From Strobilurus pachycystidiatus (Eukaryota > Basidiomycota > Agaricomycetes > Agaricales > Physalacriaceae), in NCBI GenBank assembly GCA_019915135.1, contig JAHLMK010000030.1:62001-126000 (forward strand): a stretch of DNA of 64,000 bases. The letters run 5' to 3'. A model generated the notes under the pieces. That model worked only from the letters and a program-made list of their open reading frames with translations, did no database searches and had not been told where the DNA came from. Both the position numbers and the translations under genes were made by a program. This document shows positions 53,717 to 64,000 of this stretch, piece after piece; position 1 is the stretch's first letter; every line of letters begins with the position of its first letter.

Positions 53717-55810
53717 ATGTCCTTCCCCGAAATACCTTACCGGGACTATCTTTTCCACTATCAAGCACCTGATGCCGGTCGCAATCACAAAAATTACGGC
53801 TCCTCGCTTCCCGCTGCTCCCTCCAAGCCCTCATTTCCCATTGGCCTGTACGACCGACATATACCTCACCATCTCACGTTAAAGCGTGTTGAGATACGGC
53901 CATCACTCGTCTCTGACATCTGCACTGCTCTTGACGCGTACAGCAATCCCATAGCCGCGCTGGCAGACGATTTATTCGCGTTTCCGACAGGCAGATACGA
54001 CTACTGGGATGCATCCGACGCACGCTCTTTGGAGGATGTTTGCTCCGGAACTGTATCCATGGCATCCTGCCAAGTTGCTTCCAGCTTGCTTATCAATCCA
54101 ACGCAGCCTTACCAAGACGCTCTGCTCGTTTGGTCCAAATGCGATCTCCGTGACGAAACTCTCCTCCGTGAGAAGTTCTGCTCAATGCACTGTCATCTAC
54201 AGGTCGTCAGTCCCGGAGAGGACTCTCATCGTAACCCCAACAACGATACGAAAGCTAAATTGGCGAAACTACTGAAATATACGCCCTGGCTTATAACGGG
54301 CATGCTTTTCTCCAACGAAGCGCGAGACCTTTTGCAGAACATGGGAGAGGTGGCCGACCGGGAGGCGTTCCCTTGGAAGGCGGACTCCATCTGCTCCCGA
54401 ATACCACCGAGCATACCACCTCCCCCCGATGCACCGGAGGCATTTTGGGGAGCTACGGCAACTTGCCAGAAGTTGCTTCCACGACGTAGTACAAGGCTCC
54501 GCGAGAGGGTCGAGGGAATTGCAAGGAGGGTTCCAACGCCTGGCGAAATCACCTCTGTCGATTGGTTTCCTTCGTCTGCTGAGCCGTACCATCCGTCGCC
54601 AGATGACTATATTCAAAAAGTCTGTCGTTTTGCCTACGACTCTCCTACTGACTAACCATGCTATAGGCTTGGAGCACCGCTGTCCGTCTTGATACCTCAC
54701 TGATCCTCTTCGACTGTGGAGGGCTCATTCGCATTGGCGTTCGTCAGCGAGCTACACAAACACTGTTACTGTCTGATGTCATCGACATTGTGGAGATAAC
54801 GCAACCGTCATACGGTCGACTGTGGACTGCTCTTCATTTGGCCGCCGTACATGACGCTTTCCAGCGGATACCACTACTCTTTCAAGCACGAACTGCTGAG
54901 CAGGTGCAGAGGAAACGCAAGGCCGAGCATGTTGCAATGGAATCAAGGAAGCGAGCGAGGCTTTCGGAAAGTACTACGGACGCCCGTGTTCTAGTAAGTT
55001 GAACGCCTGAGCTTGTACCCCATACTGAACATGCACTAGACGACAAAGGAGTACATCGCGACTCACAGTGTTGCTGCCCTCACACTGCAGTTTGGACTTC
55101 TGGACTCGCCGGCACCCACGGTGTTATCAACTGCAGACGAGCACATCGCCGACGCGAAAGAATATCTTAACATTGTGTTGGACGCCAGGCTGGGCGCAGG
55201 TTCGACCGGTGATGCCTTCAATGCAGTCTTAGAGCCGGATGGCTCATCCCGCGCGCCCAAGTACTCTCCGTTTGTTGTCAAAATGGCGACGACAAGGTAC
55301 AAGATGCGCCGGTTGAAACACGAGTATGATATCTACATGCGTCTGCAGAAGGCACGCGTGAAGGGGATCCCAATGGTGATGGGCTTCTTCGAGAGCTCGT
55401 CAGTGAACATGTCGATCATGATCCTTAGCCATGTAGGGCAGCCGCTCGGACTGAAGATGAATGCGGAGAAGGGCGTCGAGCTATCAGACACTCATAAGTC
55501 GGTCTTGTTTCTATAGTTGACTGTCATCACTGACGGAAGGCGTAGATTGGACTTGAGACGAACTCTTCGGGCCATTCACAAGGCGGGGGTTCTCCATCGC
55601 GATATACGCTCCTGGAACATGATGGAGGACGTGTACGGTAGGGTGTACATTGCCGACTTTGACAGAGCCTCCGCCAAAGGGTCCAAAGAAAATTACAGCG
55701 AGGAAAAAAAGAGACTGGATGAATTCCTGGACGGAAAGTTTGTTGATGAAGCGCGTGTCATTGGGCATGATGATATTGACTCTGAGAAGTACCCTACTGT
55801 GTTTGGATAG
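53717..55810 (+). CDS. Atypical protein-kinase-like protein, copy C
   Basis: Third copy of the kinase-like gene, same four-exon structure, ATG at 53717 (MSFPEIPYRDYLFHY). Gly loop, FVVKMA lysine, HRDIRSWNMM and IADFDRA are all kept. The C-terminus is longer than in A and B: where those stop after IGSE or the like, this copy reads DIDSEKYPTVFG before its stop at 55808-55810. The third intron starts tcggtc/gtcggt rather than a clean gtaagt type, so its splicing is less certain. The convergent partner gene found in A and B is absent here. Confidence 0.72.
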
Positions 55811-55839
55811 ATTCTGTCCGCAATGTGAGTGCACGAAAA

Positions 55840-56110
55840 CGGTGCCTTGTAGAAAGGCGTACGGTCAACAGGAGGATCAGGCGTGGTCGAGGGATTGCGA
55901 CTTCGGCCCGCTCGCTGCCTGGTAGCGATGGACCGAGGGCGGACGTGAAAGCGACTAGACGTGTATCGCTCTGTCGCTCCAATGGAACCGTGTCAATCCG
56001 ATGTGACGGGGGATTGATCTGCCAGTGCAGAGCCAGCACTCGACGTCGAAATGCGTTTGTCGGTGGTCTGTGCTCTTTGTTTGCCGTTCGCCGCGTCACA
56101 CTGCCTCACG
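55840..56110. pseudogene. Short fourth remnant of the membrane-protein-like gene
   Basis: Bases near 55965-56100 resemble 8460-8640 of copy A: tcgctccaatggaa against tcgctccatggaaa, then gtgcagagccagcactcg against gtgcaggaccagcactgg. It sits where the second kinase-like gene would be expected after copy C. No frame can be built. Confidence 0.35.
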
Positions 56111-56260
56111 AGCGTGCTCTCGCTCGCCTACAAAATCTGACCACGATGTCCAGCATCTGGCCCAGGAGTTCATTCGACAGGACGTGGACGGAGACAAGAT
56201 GCTCTCGCCAAGGACTCGCAATAATTGTTTTCGGCATGTATAGTACTTCGCGAGCAATGA

Positions 56261-58351
56261 CTACAGTGAGTAAATACGCTTTCTGAACTTCTCCTCCGTT
56301 GTCAAATCAAATAATAAACCACCCATCGAAATACCAATGTATACTTGTGCCTCTCCCGCAATCTCACGGTATTCTGCCCAAGTTTCCTTGCCATAGGTCG
56401 TTGCAATCTTATTCTCCACCTGTAGACCCTTCAGAGTGGAAGTCGCAGCCCGAAAGAAGCCCCATTGGTCATAGTCGATGCTGATCATCATGGGTTCGGG
56501 TAGAACGCAACCGTCGGGTATAAGCGAGCAACTCTCGTATGTCCCAGTCGTATCCGCAATCTCACCATGAAAACATTCAGGATAAACGCTTCGCAAATGA
56601 GCGCGGAGAGGCGCCCATTTATCTCTCAAACCAGTCTCCGTCACCCAATAACAGTAGTCAAGATCGCGCAAGTAGGCCTTATGAAAACGAACGTGTGCTG
56701 TGAGACCTAGAGTAAGTAAACAGGCATGTCTAAGGGTGTGGGCAGTGACGTACGTTGATCCCTGTATCTCTTGAGTTTCGCGCACCGGGCCTTATGAGTA
56801 GGCCAATGATGTCTCTGACATTCGGCGGAGCAGTATGTGGCCAACATGCATCCTGTACACCGCTGGTCCTTTGCGACGCGAAGCAAGACCTCCACATCGC
56901 TGGTGTCATATTTCGCTCGCAGAGGACACTTGTGATGCGTAAGAAAGAGGCTCATACAGACACCGGAAGGAATTCTACCTTCTCGTTGAGACAGATGGAA
57001 CGATTCGAGTAAAGACTCTTGAACCCGGATATCAAGCCATGTCGCTCTATTTCGACCTCTTCCTTGTACTTCTCGAACAGAGCGAGCCACTCTGGATGCC
57101 TACTGAGATCTCGATGCCAAGCGGCCGCGGTGATGCTCTGGATGGAGCGCCGGCAGATTAGAACGGCAGAACGGCAGGGAATGAATGCAGCGAAGCGATT
57201 CCACCAAAAGGGTACCAGTTTTTCGAAGCTGAGAAGACTGTCTCCATTGAGATCATTGGACAATCCTGCCCTTATCGCGAGGGCCTGTATGCGGACGAAG
57301 CTCCATAGAAGGTCTGCTTCGAGGGCTTCAAGCAGTCCCGCGATGGTGTGAATGGCGAGGGAGATTGTCACGCCTAAGGTCTGAAGAAGAACCCGCTTGA
57401 GTAGAGCCTTATCGACGATGCCGAGGTCCCTCTGGAGAAGGTGATGTAGGAGTTTGGAAAGACCGGCGGAAAGGCGGTGTTTAGTCAAGGCGCGTTGAAC
57501 GTGATGATCACCGTAGCCCATGGCATAGCCGACAAGGGCGCACAGCGCGTAAATGGATTCCATCTCCTTGTTAGAAACGGCATTGGTGAAGAGGAAGTCC
57601 AAGCGAAGGGAAAATGCTTGTCCCAGGTCGTCAGCATGAGCGCTAAGGAAGGTGTGCATGAACGGCTGTGGACCGCCGCTCCAGGTTCTGGTCGTCTCCG
57701 ATGCGATACTAGCGAACATGATAAGCAGTGTAGTGGACCCGAGCTCCATGTCTTTCCTGCATAGCGGCAGGAATGCCCTGACGATCGTAGGATATAGACG
57801 TCCCTGAGACCTAAACACGTCTAGCAGCTTATCGTGTCGCATAGCGGAATAGATTGTCCTGAGGAGAAGCCCGAGGAAACGGACCTCTCGGAAGGGTACA
57901 TCGTCGCGAAATGTGTTTGTGAACGCGAGGATGATGTCCAGACAGGAGGTCAGAACATCGCAGATATGTGACATCGGAAATGAATCCAATAGCACGTCGT
58001 CTCGATCTAGAGTGAGAAGGCCGTGTTGGAGGATGGCCAACGCGGCAAGCAGGTTATCTGCCGCAGAATTGTCGGCATTCGCTGTGACTATTTGACGCAT
58101 CACGGTCTGGAGAGTCCTCGGAGTCAGATGATAGAGAACTATTGGGAAGAGCTCTTGGAGAGTTCTGTCATTATGAGACCTATACGCTTGTGCCAGAAAA
58201 ATGGATGAACCGGCGTGACCACGTAATGATCCCTCCTACGAAAAATAATCTGAGTTCGTCGCGAGCACTCACTATGAGCGAGATTGCTTACCAGATCCAG
58301 GCGAAAAGTTGCGTCATCCATGAGTGTGTACTCAGACGACGATTCAGACAT
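56261..58351 (-). CDS. MYND zinc-finger protein
   Basis: Exons join from MSESSSEYTLMDDATFRLDL (58351) through EGSLRGHAGSSIFLAQAYR and a long helical, possibly armadillo-like region (LAALAILQHGLLTLD, LHHLLQRDLGIVDKAL) to the MYND finger and a C-terminal domain ending KFRKRIYSL; about 680 residues. The finger reads QRCTGCMLATYCSAECQRHH, WPTHKARC, with the usual CxxC, YCS.xCQ, HW..H and final Cys. The first Cys pair of the family is incomplete (only CPLRAKY before it). MYND fingers bind proline-rich peptides, so a scaffold role is likely; the partner is unknown. Similar proteins are abundant in Agaricomycetes. Confidence 0.82.
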
Positions 58352-59732
58352 CGTGGTAGGAGGCCAAGTTAGTAAGAGTTTAGTAAAGGGGTATCGAACG
58401 ATCGTAGCGGTCACGTGAACATCACTCCGCCTCCCGACCTTTACATTCTTCAGAGCACGAGGGTAGGCATCCTGGCCCTACTTATACTGTATTAGTATAC
58501 TTACCTAATAGCTGACCGTGAACCCACACCGATCCTTCCACTCTGGCTCCAAAGCCGTACCAACTGGACAGCTGTAAGTCATCTAGGAGTCGGACGGCTT
58601 TTCGAGTTTATATCAGGAGCAGCTCCGTAGTGAACTCTGAGCCGCAGATGGCGAGTGCACAAAATGATTCTGCCAGGAATAGCAGCCACTGCAGACGAAA
58701 ATTGATGGCGAGCAAGGGGAAGGACAACACGTTACACGGACGAACAACGCGTTGGATCCAAAACAGTGGCGCGTGTCTCTCTAACCGCACCCAAAATGTC
58801 ATCGCGTAGGCTACTCGTGGCGACCGAATCCCAGATTGATCTCCTCGTGGTATGTCCGCAGGCGTCGACGTTATCAGCATTGAGACTGGCGTTGATCAAT
58901 CTCGTAGTAGACGCAAGCCAAGACCGTCAGTCCAGATTGCATCAGCGCTCCGAGTCACCAGGCCTTGTTGGCGCACATGAAGCAGTTTTCCGACATCATT
59001 CCCGCATTCTATGGCGTTTTGCGACACTGGATATACTCGCTCAGACCGGGTCTCCTGGAAGCCTCAAGGGGGCTGGCGCGGGAAGGAGGAATTGAGGCGC
59101 GGTTTCATGCAGGATCGGAACGCTACACGTGATCGGTGTCGCGCTCCTTGTTCTCACACCATCATCGCCACATCGTCTCGGAAGGCTGCCGACACAGTAG
59201 AGTCGACAGTCCTAGGTCTTTCTTTTTGGCCCACCCACCCCGACCTCTGCAGAGCAGCTTGTAGAGAGGTTTTAGAGAGTTTAGAGAGCCATAGGAGATG
59301 GCTGGTTGCTAGAGCTAGCGGGGAGACGGGATGTCGGATCCCCTCTCACGTAGCTCGTCACTTTGGCGAAACGAAAACGACTCAAAGTGTCGTTCCGTTT
59401 CCCCATTCACCCAACCCTCGCAATCAGTTGTCCCCAGTTTAGAGTAGACAGAAATAATACAAGTTTGATTGATTTCTATCTACTGTTCAGAGTACGATTG
59501 GAGATCTAAGATGGTGTCTAGATCCCCGCCATGAAATCAACCGTTCTTCGCTTGCAAGTCGTTTCTCTATGTATCCTCCTGAGTCTCGTTCAGTGGTCAA
59601 TCTACCCAGTACAGACTTTGCGTGATGTCCTTCCACTTGTAGATGGAAGCAGTTGTCCGAGTCTCAATTGTATCACGTACATTTCATGAATTACTCTTAT
59701 GACTATTAACTACTGCTACCTACACAGTTTGC
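58352..59732. other. Intergenic, no gene seen
   Basis: About 1.4 kb between the MYND start and the amidohydrolase 3' end. Only short frames without family likeness. Confidence 0.5.
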
Positions 59733-62168
59733 CTACAAACTCTTCGCTCTGTGCTCATACACGGCTAGTCCATCGATGAACGTCTTCAGAACCTTCGTCT
59801 TGGTTATTTCGCTCTTCGGCATTGTCATGATGTTCCGGTCAAGGATCACCATGTCAGCGCGCTTTCCTCTCTCGATCGAGCCGATGAGGGCCTCATTGAA
59901 GCACGCATAGGCGCCATGGACGGTCATTCCTATTAGGATCGTCGTTAGTGCGGAACCATCAAGCGGTGCGTAGAGGCGGACACACCTAACAATGTCTGTT
60001 CCCTGGTCAGGGTTTCATCGGGCCTACGGATGCCTTCAGTCACCGAGGAAATTGTACGGAACAAGCAGGACGTACCACAATTTGCCATCTGAATCTATCC
60101 TCTCTTTTATGGTCGATGTAAATGTGACCATCGGGTCGATGGGCTCGACGGGCGCATCCGTACCCAAGCAGTACCGAATCCCCGCCTTGATCATAGTCTT
60201 GAAAATGTAGAGCTGTTTAAAAGCTCGGTCCACGCCCTGTGCAACGTTATCATCAGTTCCAGCCAGATTGCTCTTTTTCATAAGCACGCACCAATCGTGG
60301 GACGGATATATCCATGTCCCCGTGGCTACATGCGCTCATGAATCAAACGGTTATCGAATACGTCAGAAAACTTACGCGTGAGCAGGCTGAATGCTGGCAA
60401 TGACTGCCACGACGTTAGTTGGCTGCGGCATACGAAGGTAGGCAATGGACACGAACCATTCAAGTCTTTCATTGAGCTCATGTCAGCTGGATCCAAGATT
60501 TGCGCATGCTCTATGCGCACTCTCAGCTCCTGCAACCTTTCAACACCTATCTTCGCAGCAATTTGGACAAGGACGCTCAGAAATTCCAGGATCCCTAGGT
60601 CGCCGATGGCATGTACACACTGCGGCGAGGTCAATCGCGTATCTTGTGACCTAAAAATTGAACTCACAGCTTGCCATCCATCTTGGAGAAGTGCCAGTAT
60701 GACGAGGTACAGAGTTGCTGTCGTGAGGAGAAGGAATCCAGAGTTGCTGGAGTCATCGGCGTAAGGGGCTTTCAGCTAATATATCTCAATATGCAAGTCG
60801 GATGTGATTTGAAAGAATACTCACCCTTGCGCCACCAGAGCGCATGGCTCCGTCAGTGAATATCTTTTGAGCACGGATACACAACCTATTACCACCGAGA
60901 TCTGGATAGGTGCCCTTCAAAGGAATGTGTTCGAAGTGTGTATTGGACGGCTCCGTGTACCGCATAGCGTACATGCGGATCTACATGCGGCTGAGTGGAA
61001 TCTTCTCAACGAACAGGGAACAGCGTACCGGTAGTTCTTTGACTTCAAGTGCTTTTCTACATGCACGTCAATTGCCAGTGCTACGTGGAGCAGATATCGC
61101 ACTCACTCTTCGTAGTACGGCACAGACCATGGTCGCAAGCCAGCATCATGAACAGTGGTTATTCCGAGAGACAAACACGTCTTCACGGCCAGCTCAAATC
61201 GTTCATCGCATTGGGCGCGTGTGTACCAAAGGTCATTCGCCTCTCGGTCGAAAAGCAGTCTCTGGGCATTATCGACAAAAACACCTGGAAACGCGCCCGT
61301 GGTTCGACAGCGTTACAGAGGAAAGCAAGAGGAGAAGCTTACCAGCCGCCTTGCCATCGTCGGCTAGAATCAAAACACCACCTTTTTCCTCCTTTGACCG
61401 GTGATCGTCCATCCAGTTTTGGATGTTACGCGAAACAATGGGATGCTGAAGCACGGTACGCGAAACCCATTGAGCATGGCAATCACGGGACTGAAGGATG
61501 ATCTTTCGGCCTTTCAAGGTTGGATGCGCCTCGAGTAGATCCTGCGGGTATCGTGAGAGGTGGAAGAACAGCAGGAGACGATTTATACGCACTGCACTAG
61601 GATAGCTTCCTTCGGTGTCTGACCAGCCGTTATGGGACCAGCCAGTCAGACGAATGATTTCGTCTTTGTCAGGACGACCTTCAGTGAACTTAGCCACAAG
61701 TTCGATGCATTCTTGGGGCGACAATGAGATGTGTTTCACCTTGCATCAGAGAGACACACACCTTGTGCAGTCGTGGCTTGCGATATGTCGACTAACTGGT
61801 TCTCGCCAAATTCAAGGAAATGCACATGGCTGTCTGTAAAAACAGTTTATGACTCGAAGCACGCACTCAGGATTTTAAAAACTCGCCGATTATCCCTGGT
61901 AGAATGATTTGTTCTGGTTCCAAGCAAATTTCTTCCTCAACGTCATATGAGGCGCATTCATCTAGATGCAAAGATTTCAGTGGCGCTCAGTGCGATAACG
62001 ATCATTGGGTAACAGACCGATAGAACCTGCGGCAACGAATTCTTTCCCAGCGAAGACGACCGCTTCTACGCACATCGACTTCTCTACAGAGGTGTAGATA
62101 GATGCGCAGCCAGGTGCAGACCTGATACGAGTTTTGGCGGTGTTCGGTGTCGACATGGTAGACGGCAT
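59733..62168 (-). CDS. YtcJ-like metal-dependent amidohydrolase
   Basis: Predicted hydrolase of the amidohydrolase-3 family (TIM barrel); substrate unknown. The start at 62168 gives MPSTMSTPNTAKTRIRSA with a hydrophobic segment soon after. The first metal motif is IILPGII/DSHVHFLEFG, split by an intron that begins gcgagt, a GC-AG type. Further family blocks in order: IRLTGWSHNGWSD, QSRDCHAQWVSRTVL, KIFTDGAMRSGGA, HAIGDLGILEFL, VRIEHAQIL, YCLGTDAPVEPIDPM and GSIERGKRADMVILDRN. About 590 residues over many exons. The ends are standard for the family. Some internal exon borders are uncertain. Confidence 0.88.
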
Positions 62169-62888
62169 GTTAAAAGAGGATGTTTGAGAGATGAAGACGG
62201 GAGTGGATTTTTGGGGAATTGGAGAATTTGTTGGAAAGGTGTATCCGGCAGAGTGGTCTTTTATACACCAGACAGGGCCAAATGTAGGAGATGTGCGCCC
62301 CGCCGGTCGCTACCGAAGTCTCCTTGTTCTGACCTAACTTGACCATCCGCTTGTCCCTGGAGGCTATGCATCTGTATAATATCAACGTGGTAATCAGGAG
62401 CGGCAGGGAACCAGTGTACATCCGAGAGGGTGCTGTGCAAGAAAACAATGGTCGAAGATCAAAGACATGCGCTCTTTTTTCAAATTGGGCTCGGATCAGC
62501 GGCACCGTCCATAAATGGATATCTAGGCGCCCAGGGTCGACTTTGCACAACCAGGCCGCACGAATCATAAGTAACACTGATATAGCCCTGTTGGCTCACT
62601 CAATGTGAGAGAGAAACGAGATGAAGCCCAGGCGGTGCTGGGGAAGAGCTGGTCGTGAGAAATCCGATGACCCGACCATGCGAAAGATTGCGGCGTCTTT
62701 TTGTGGCGCCGATCAGTACACACAGCTAGAGGGACCCATTGGGCCAGGGCCATATTTGGCGGCACGACGTGGTGCATAGAGTCATATTCTCACTGCTGAT
62801 CATGGACGCATTGCAAGAGGGACTGGCTGAATGTCAGGAATCACGCGATGCCATTACGAGCCCACAGTGGCCACGGCGAGTATATACT
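62169..62888. other. Intergenic, no gene seen
   Basis: Upstream region of the amidohydrolase. No gene supported. Confidence 0.5.
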
Positions 62889-63519
62889 AAAAGAGTCGGG
62901 TCGAGTTCATAGGATGTGGTCGGAGTCAGGTTCGGAAGTCACCGAATCGTGATCGAGTCAGGTTGGGCAACCTGGCAACCTGACTCCCGACGTCCACATC
63001 CCGCCGTTTGCTCGCCTTCCCGCTGCAGACTGATCAAACTCAGTCATGCTATTTTTGATGTACTTGTCTAATTATCCATGTTTGCTTTGGGACCGCATCT
63101 TCTGAGTGCTTTCTTTCTTTGTTGTGCCCTTTGCACTGTCATCTGCAACACGTTCTCCGGCATGTAAGTAACTCTCTCAATAAGCACTCAACACAGAAAT
63201 GGAACACAGTGTATTAGACTCGAATGCTGGTACTCTCAAGACGGCTGGTCATGTGCTAAATCCAGCGAAGCTCGCAACAAGTCGAGATCGAGTGACAAGA
63301 GCCACATTCGTGATGTGATGTCTTTTTTACAAATGCCACAATTGACTACTGGCGGCGGGAGGACAGCTTGGAGAGTATCCTCAGTCCTGTCAGCGATATC
63401 ACATGACGGAACGTCGGTCGTGCACCGACGCGAGGCGCAACCAGATGGGTCAGGTTGATCAGATTGGATGGGTTTCAGTCGGGTTCGGCCTTTGCCGGTG
63501 AACCCGACCCGACTCTTTT
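62889..63519. mobile_element. Possible 631-bp MITE with 20-bp inverted ends
   Basis: The left end AAAAGAGTCGGGTCGAGTTC (62889-62908) matches the inverse of 63500-63519 at 19 of 20 bases. Inside, GTCAGGTT/GTCGGGTT words recur, including an 11-bp perfect hairpin arm pair at 62955-62965 and 62976-62986. No clear target duplication was found, and there is no paralogous empty site to compare. Hence only a possibility. Confidence 0.45.
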
Positions 63520-63565
63520 GGTCATGACCCGGCCACGGCGGTGCCGAAAGTAACTACGTAGATAC

Positions 63566-64000
63566 TCACGGCCGCAGGGACGCCACGGTAGACGCCAACG
63601 TGTTCGCCCACCCAATATAGTCTTCCATCCCTAGGCGCTCCCGCGCCTCCCGAGTATCAACAGTCGCAAAGACTTTTGGCTTGTCCTCCACATCCATAGA
63701 AGGTCTTCTCGAGCCATTCAGCACTCTCCTGGCGGCGCTCCAATTAAATAAGCCACCACACACAAGATATCTTCCTGGGGGTGCCGATAAAGCCCGGACA
63801 TGTGCGAGAGCTAGGTCACGGACGTCGATGAAGTGCGATGGGATAGGCGCGGATGGGCGGGAGGGGTCATCGATAAGAGATAAAACCCGACTGTTTCCGT
63901 TTAGGTGGACAGGACGCGGGAAGTCTTCGTGTATCGGACCTAATATTAGTGGGGGGTTAACTGACGCCGCAGTGTTATCAGAGGAGAGTGCCGATGAACT
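63566..64000 (-). CDS. C-terminal part of an extended SDR reductase (dihydroflavonol-reductase-like), 5' end outside window
   Basis: NAD(P)-dependent oxidoreductase of the NAD-dependent epimerase/dehydratase type. The frame enters from the right edge open: VNPPLILGP, then HFIDVRDLALAHVRAL, PGRYLVCGG and a C-terminal stretch KVFATVDTREARERLG, stop at 63566. The NPPLI.GP and IDVRDLA.AH blocks are characteristic of the substrate-side half of dihydroflavonol-4-reductase-like and ketoreductase enzymes in fungi. The NADP-binding N-terminus and the catalytic YxxxK are outside the window, so the exact substrate cannot be judged. Confidence 0.82.
   Translation of the reverse strand, partial: SSSALSSDNTAASVNPPLILGPIHEDFPRPVHLNGNSRVLSLIDDPSRPSAPIPSHFIDVRDLALAHVRALSAPPGRYLVCGGLFNWSAARRVLNGSRRPSMDVEDKPKVFATVDTREARERLGMEDYIGWANTLASTVASLRP

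Noticed and set aside
59733..59745. C-terminal AKSL of the amidohydrolase as a peroxisomal signal
   Set aside because: The last three residues are KSL, which does not fit the SKL-type consensus.
62170..62577. Minus-strand frame of 135 codons upstream of the amidohydrolase
   Set aside because: Lies in the promoter region, no family likeness, composition not protein-like.

Overview
The window is nuclear DNA of a filamentous basidiomycete, most likely an Agaricomycete. Genes are split by many short GT-AG introns (about 45-75 nt) on both strands. Recognisable families are fungal or Agaricomycete in flavour: a fungalysin metalloprotease, a velvet regulator, an F-box/LRR protein, atypical kinases, a MYND-finger protein, a KDZ transposase and a Mutator-like transposase with a GCM-type zinc domain. 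No rRNA, CRISPR array or confident tRNA was seen. All exon boundaries are my own reading of frame and splice sites and are not confirmed by transcripts.

Layout. 1-7448: single-copy genes (3' end of a membrane protein, fungalysin, velvet factor, coiled-coil protein). 7430-51933: a large tandem segmental duplication. Unit A runs from 7430 to about 39908 and unit B from about 39945 to 51933. Each unit carried, in order, a membrane-protein-like remnant, a small hypothetical gene, an F-box gene, a kinase-like gene and a convergent second kinase-like gene. The breakpoints are readable: the left one lies in the first codons of the coiled-coil gene (7448), the right one inside the gene intact at 51674-52392. 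Partial third and fourth copies lie at 52830-55810 and 55840-56110. 56261-64000: single-copy genes (MYND protein, YtcJ-like amidohydrolase, 3' end of an extended SDR reductase).

Unit A has been heavily hit by transposons, and comparison with unit B defines their ends. A 4624-bp Mutator-like element (9584-14207, target duplication CCACGTCT) splits the small hypothetical gene. An 18,276-bp KDZ element (19020-37295, target duplication CTCCGAG, imperfect terminal inverted repeats of about 79 bp) splits the second kinase-like gene. Unit A also lost about 1.47 kb of its F-box gene. Unit B in turn carries a 561-bp hAT-like MITE (45143-45703, target duplication GGCGCGTG) that is absent from A and C.

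The KDZ element is the most interesting object. Besides a full-length transposase (32231-36045) it carries at least six apparently intact cargo genes of mostly unknown function, one with a C-terminal fold resembling the RNase H1 N-terminal/viroplasmin hybrid-binding domain. No TET/JBP cargo, known from other KDZ elements, was seen. Its intergenic spaces, one 143-nt transposase intron and one cargo coding region contain about 30 copies of a short quasi-palindrome, roughly G(C/T)CAT(T/C)N(A/G)AT(T/G)G(C/T)C. This looks like an element-wide binding site shared by the transposase, or by a cargo DNA-binding protein, and the promoters.
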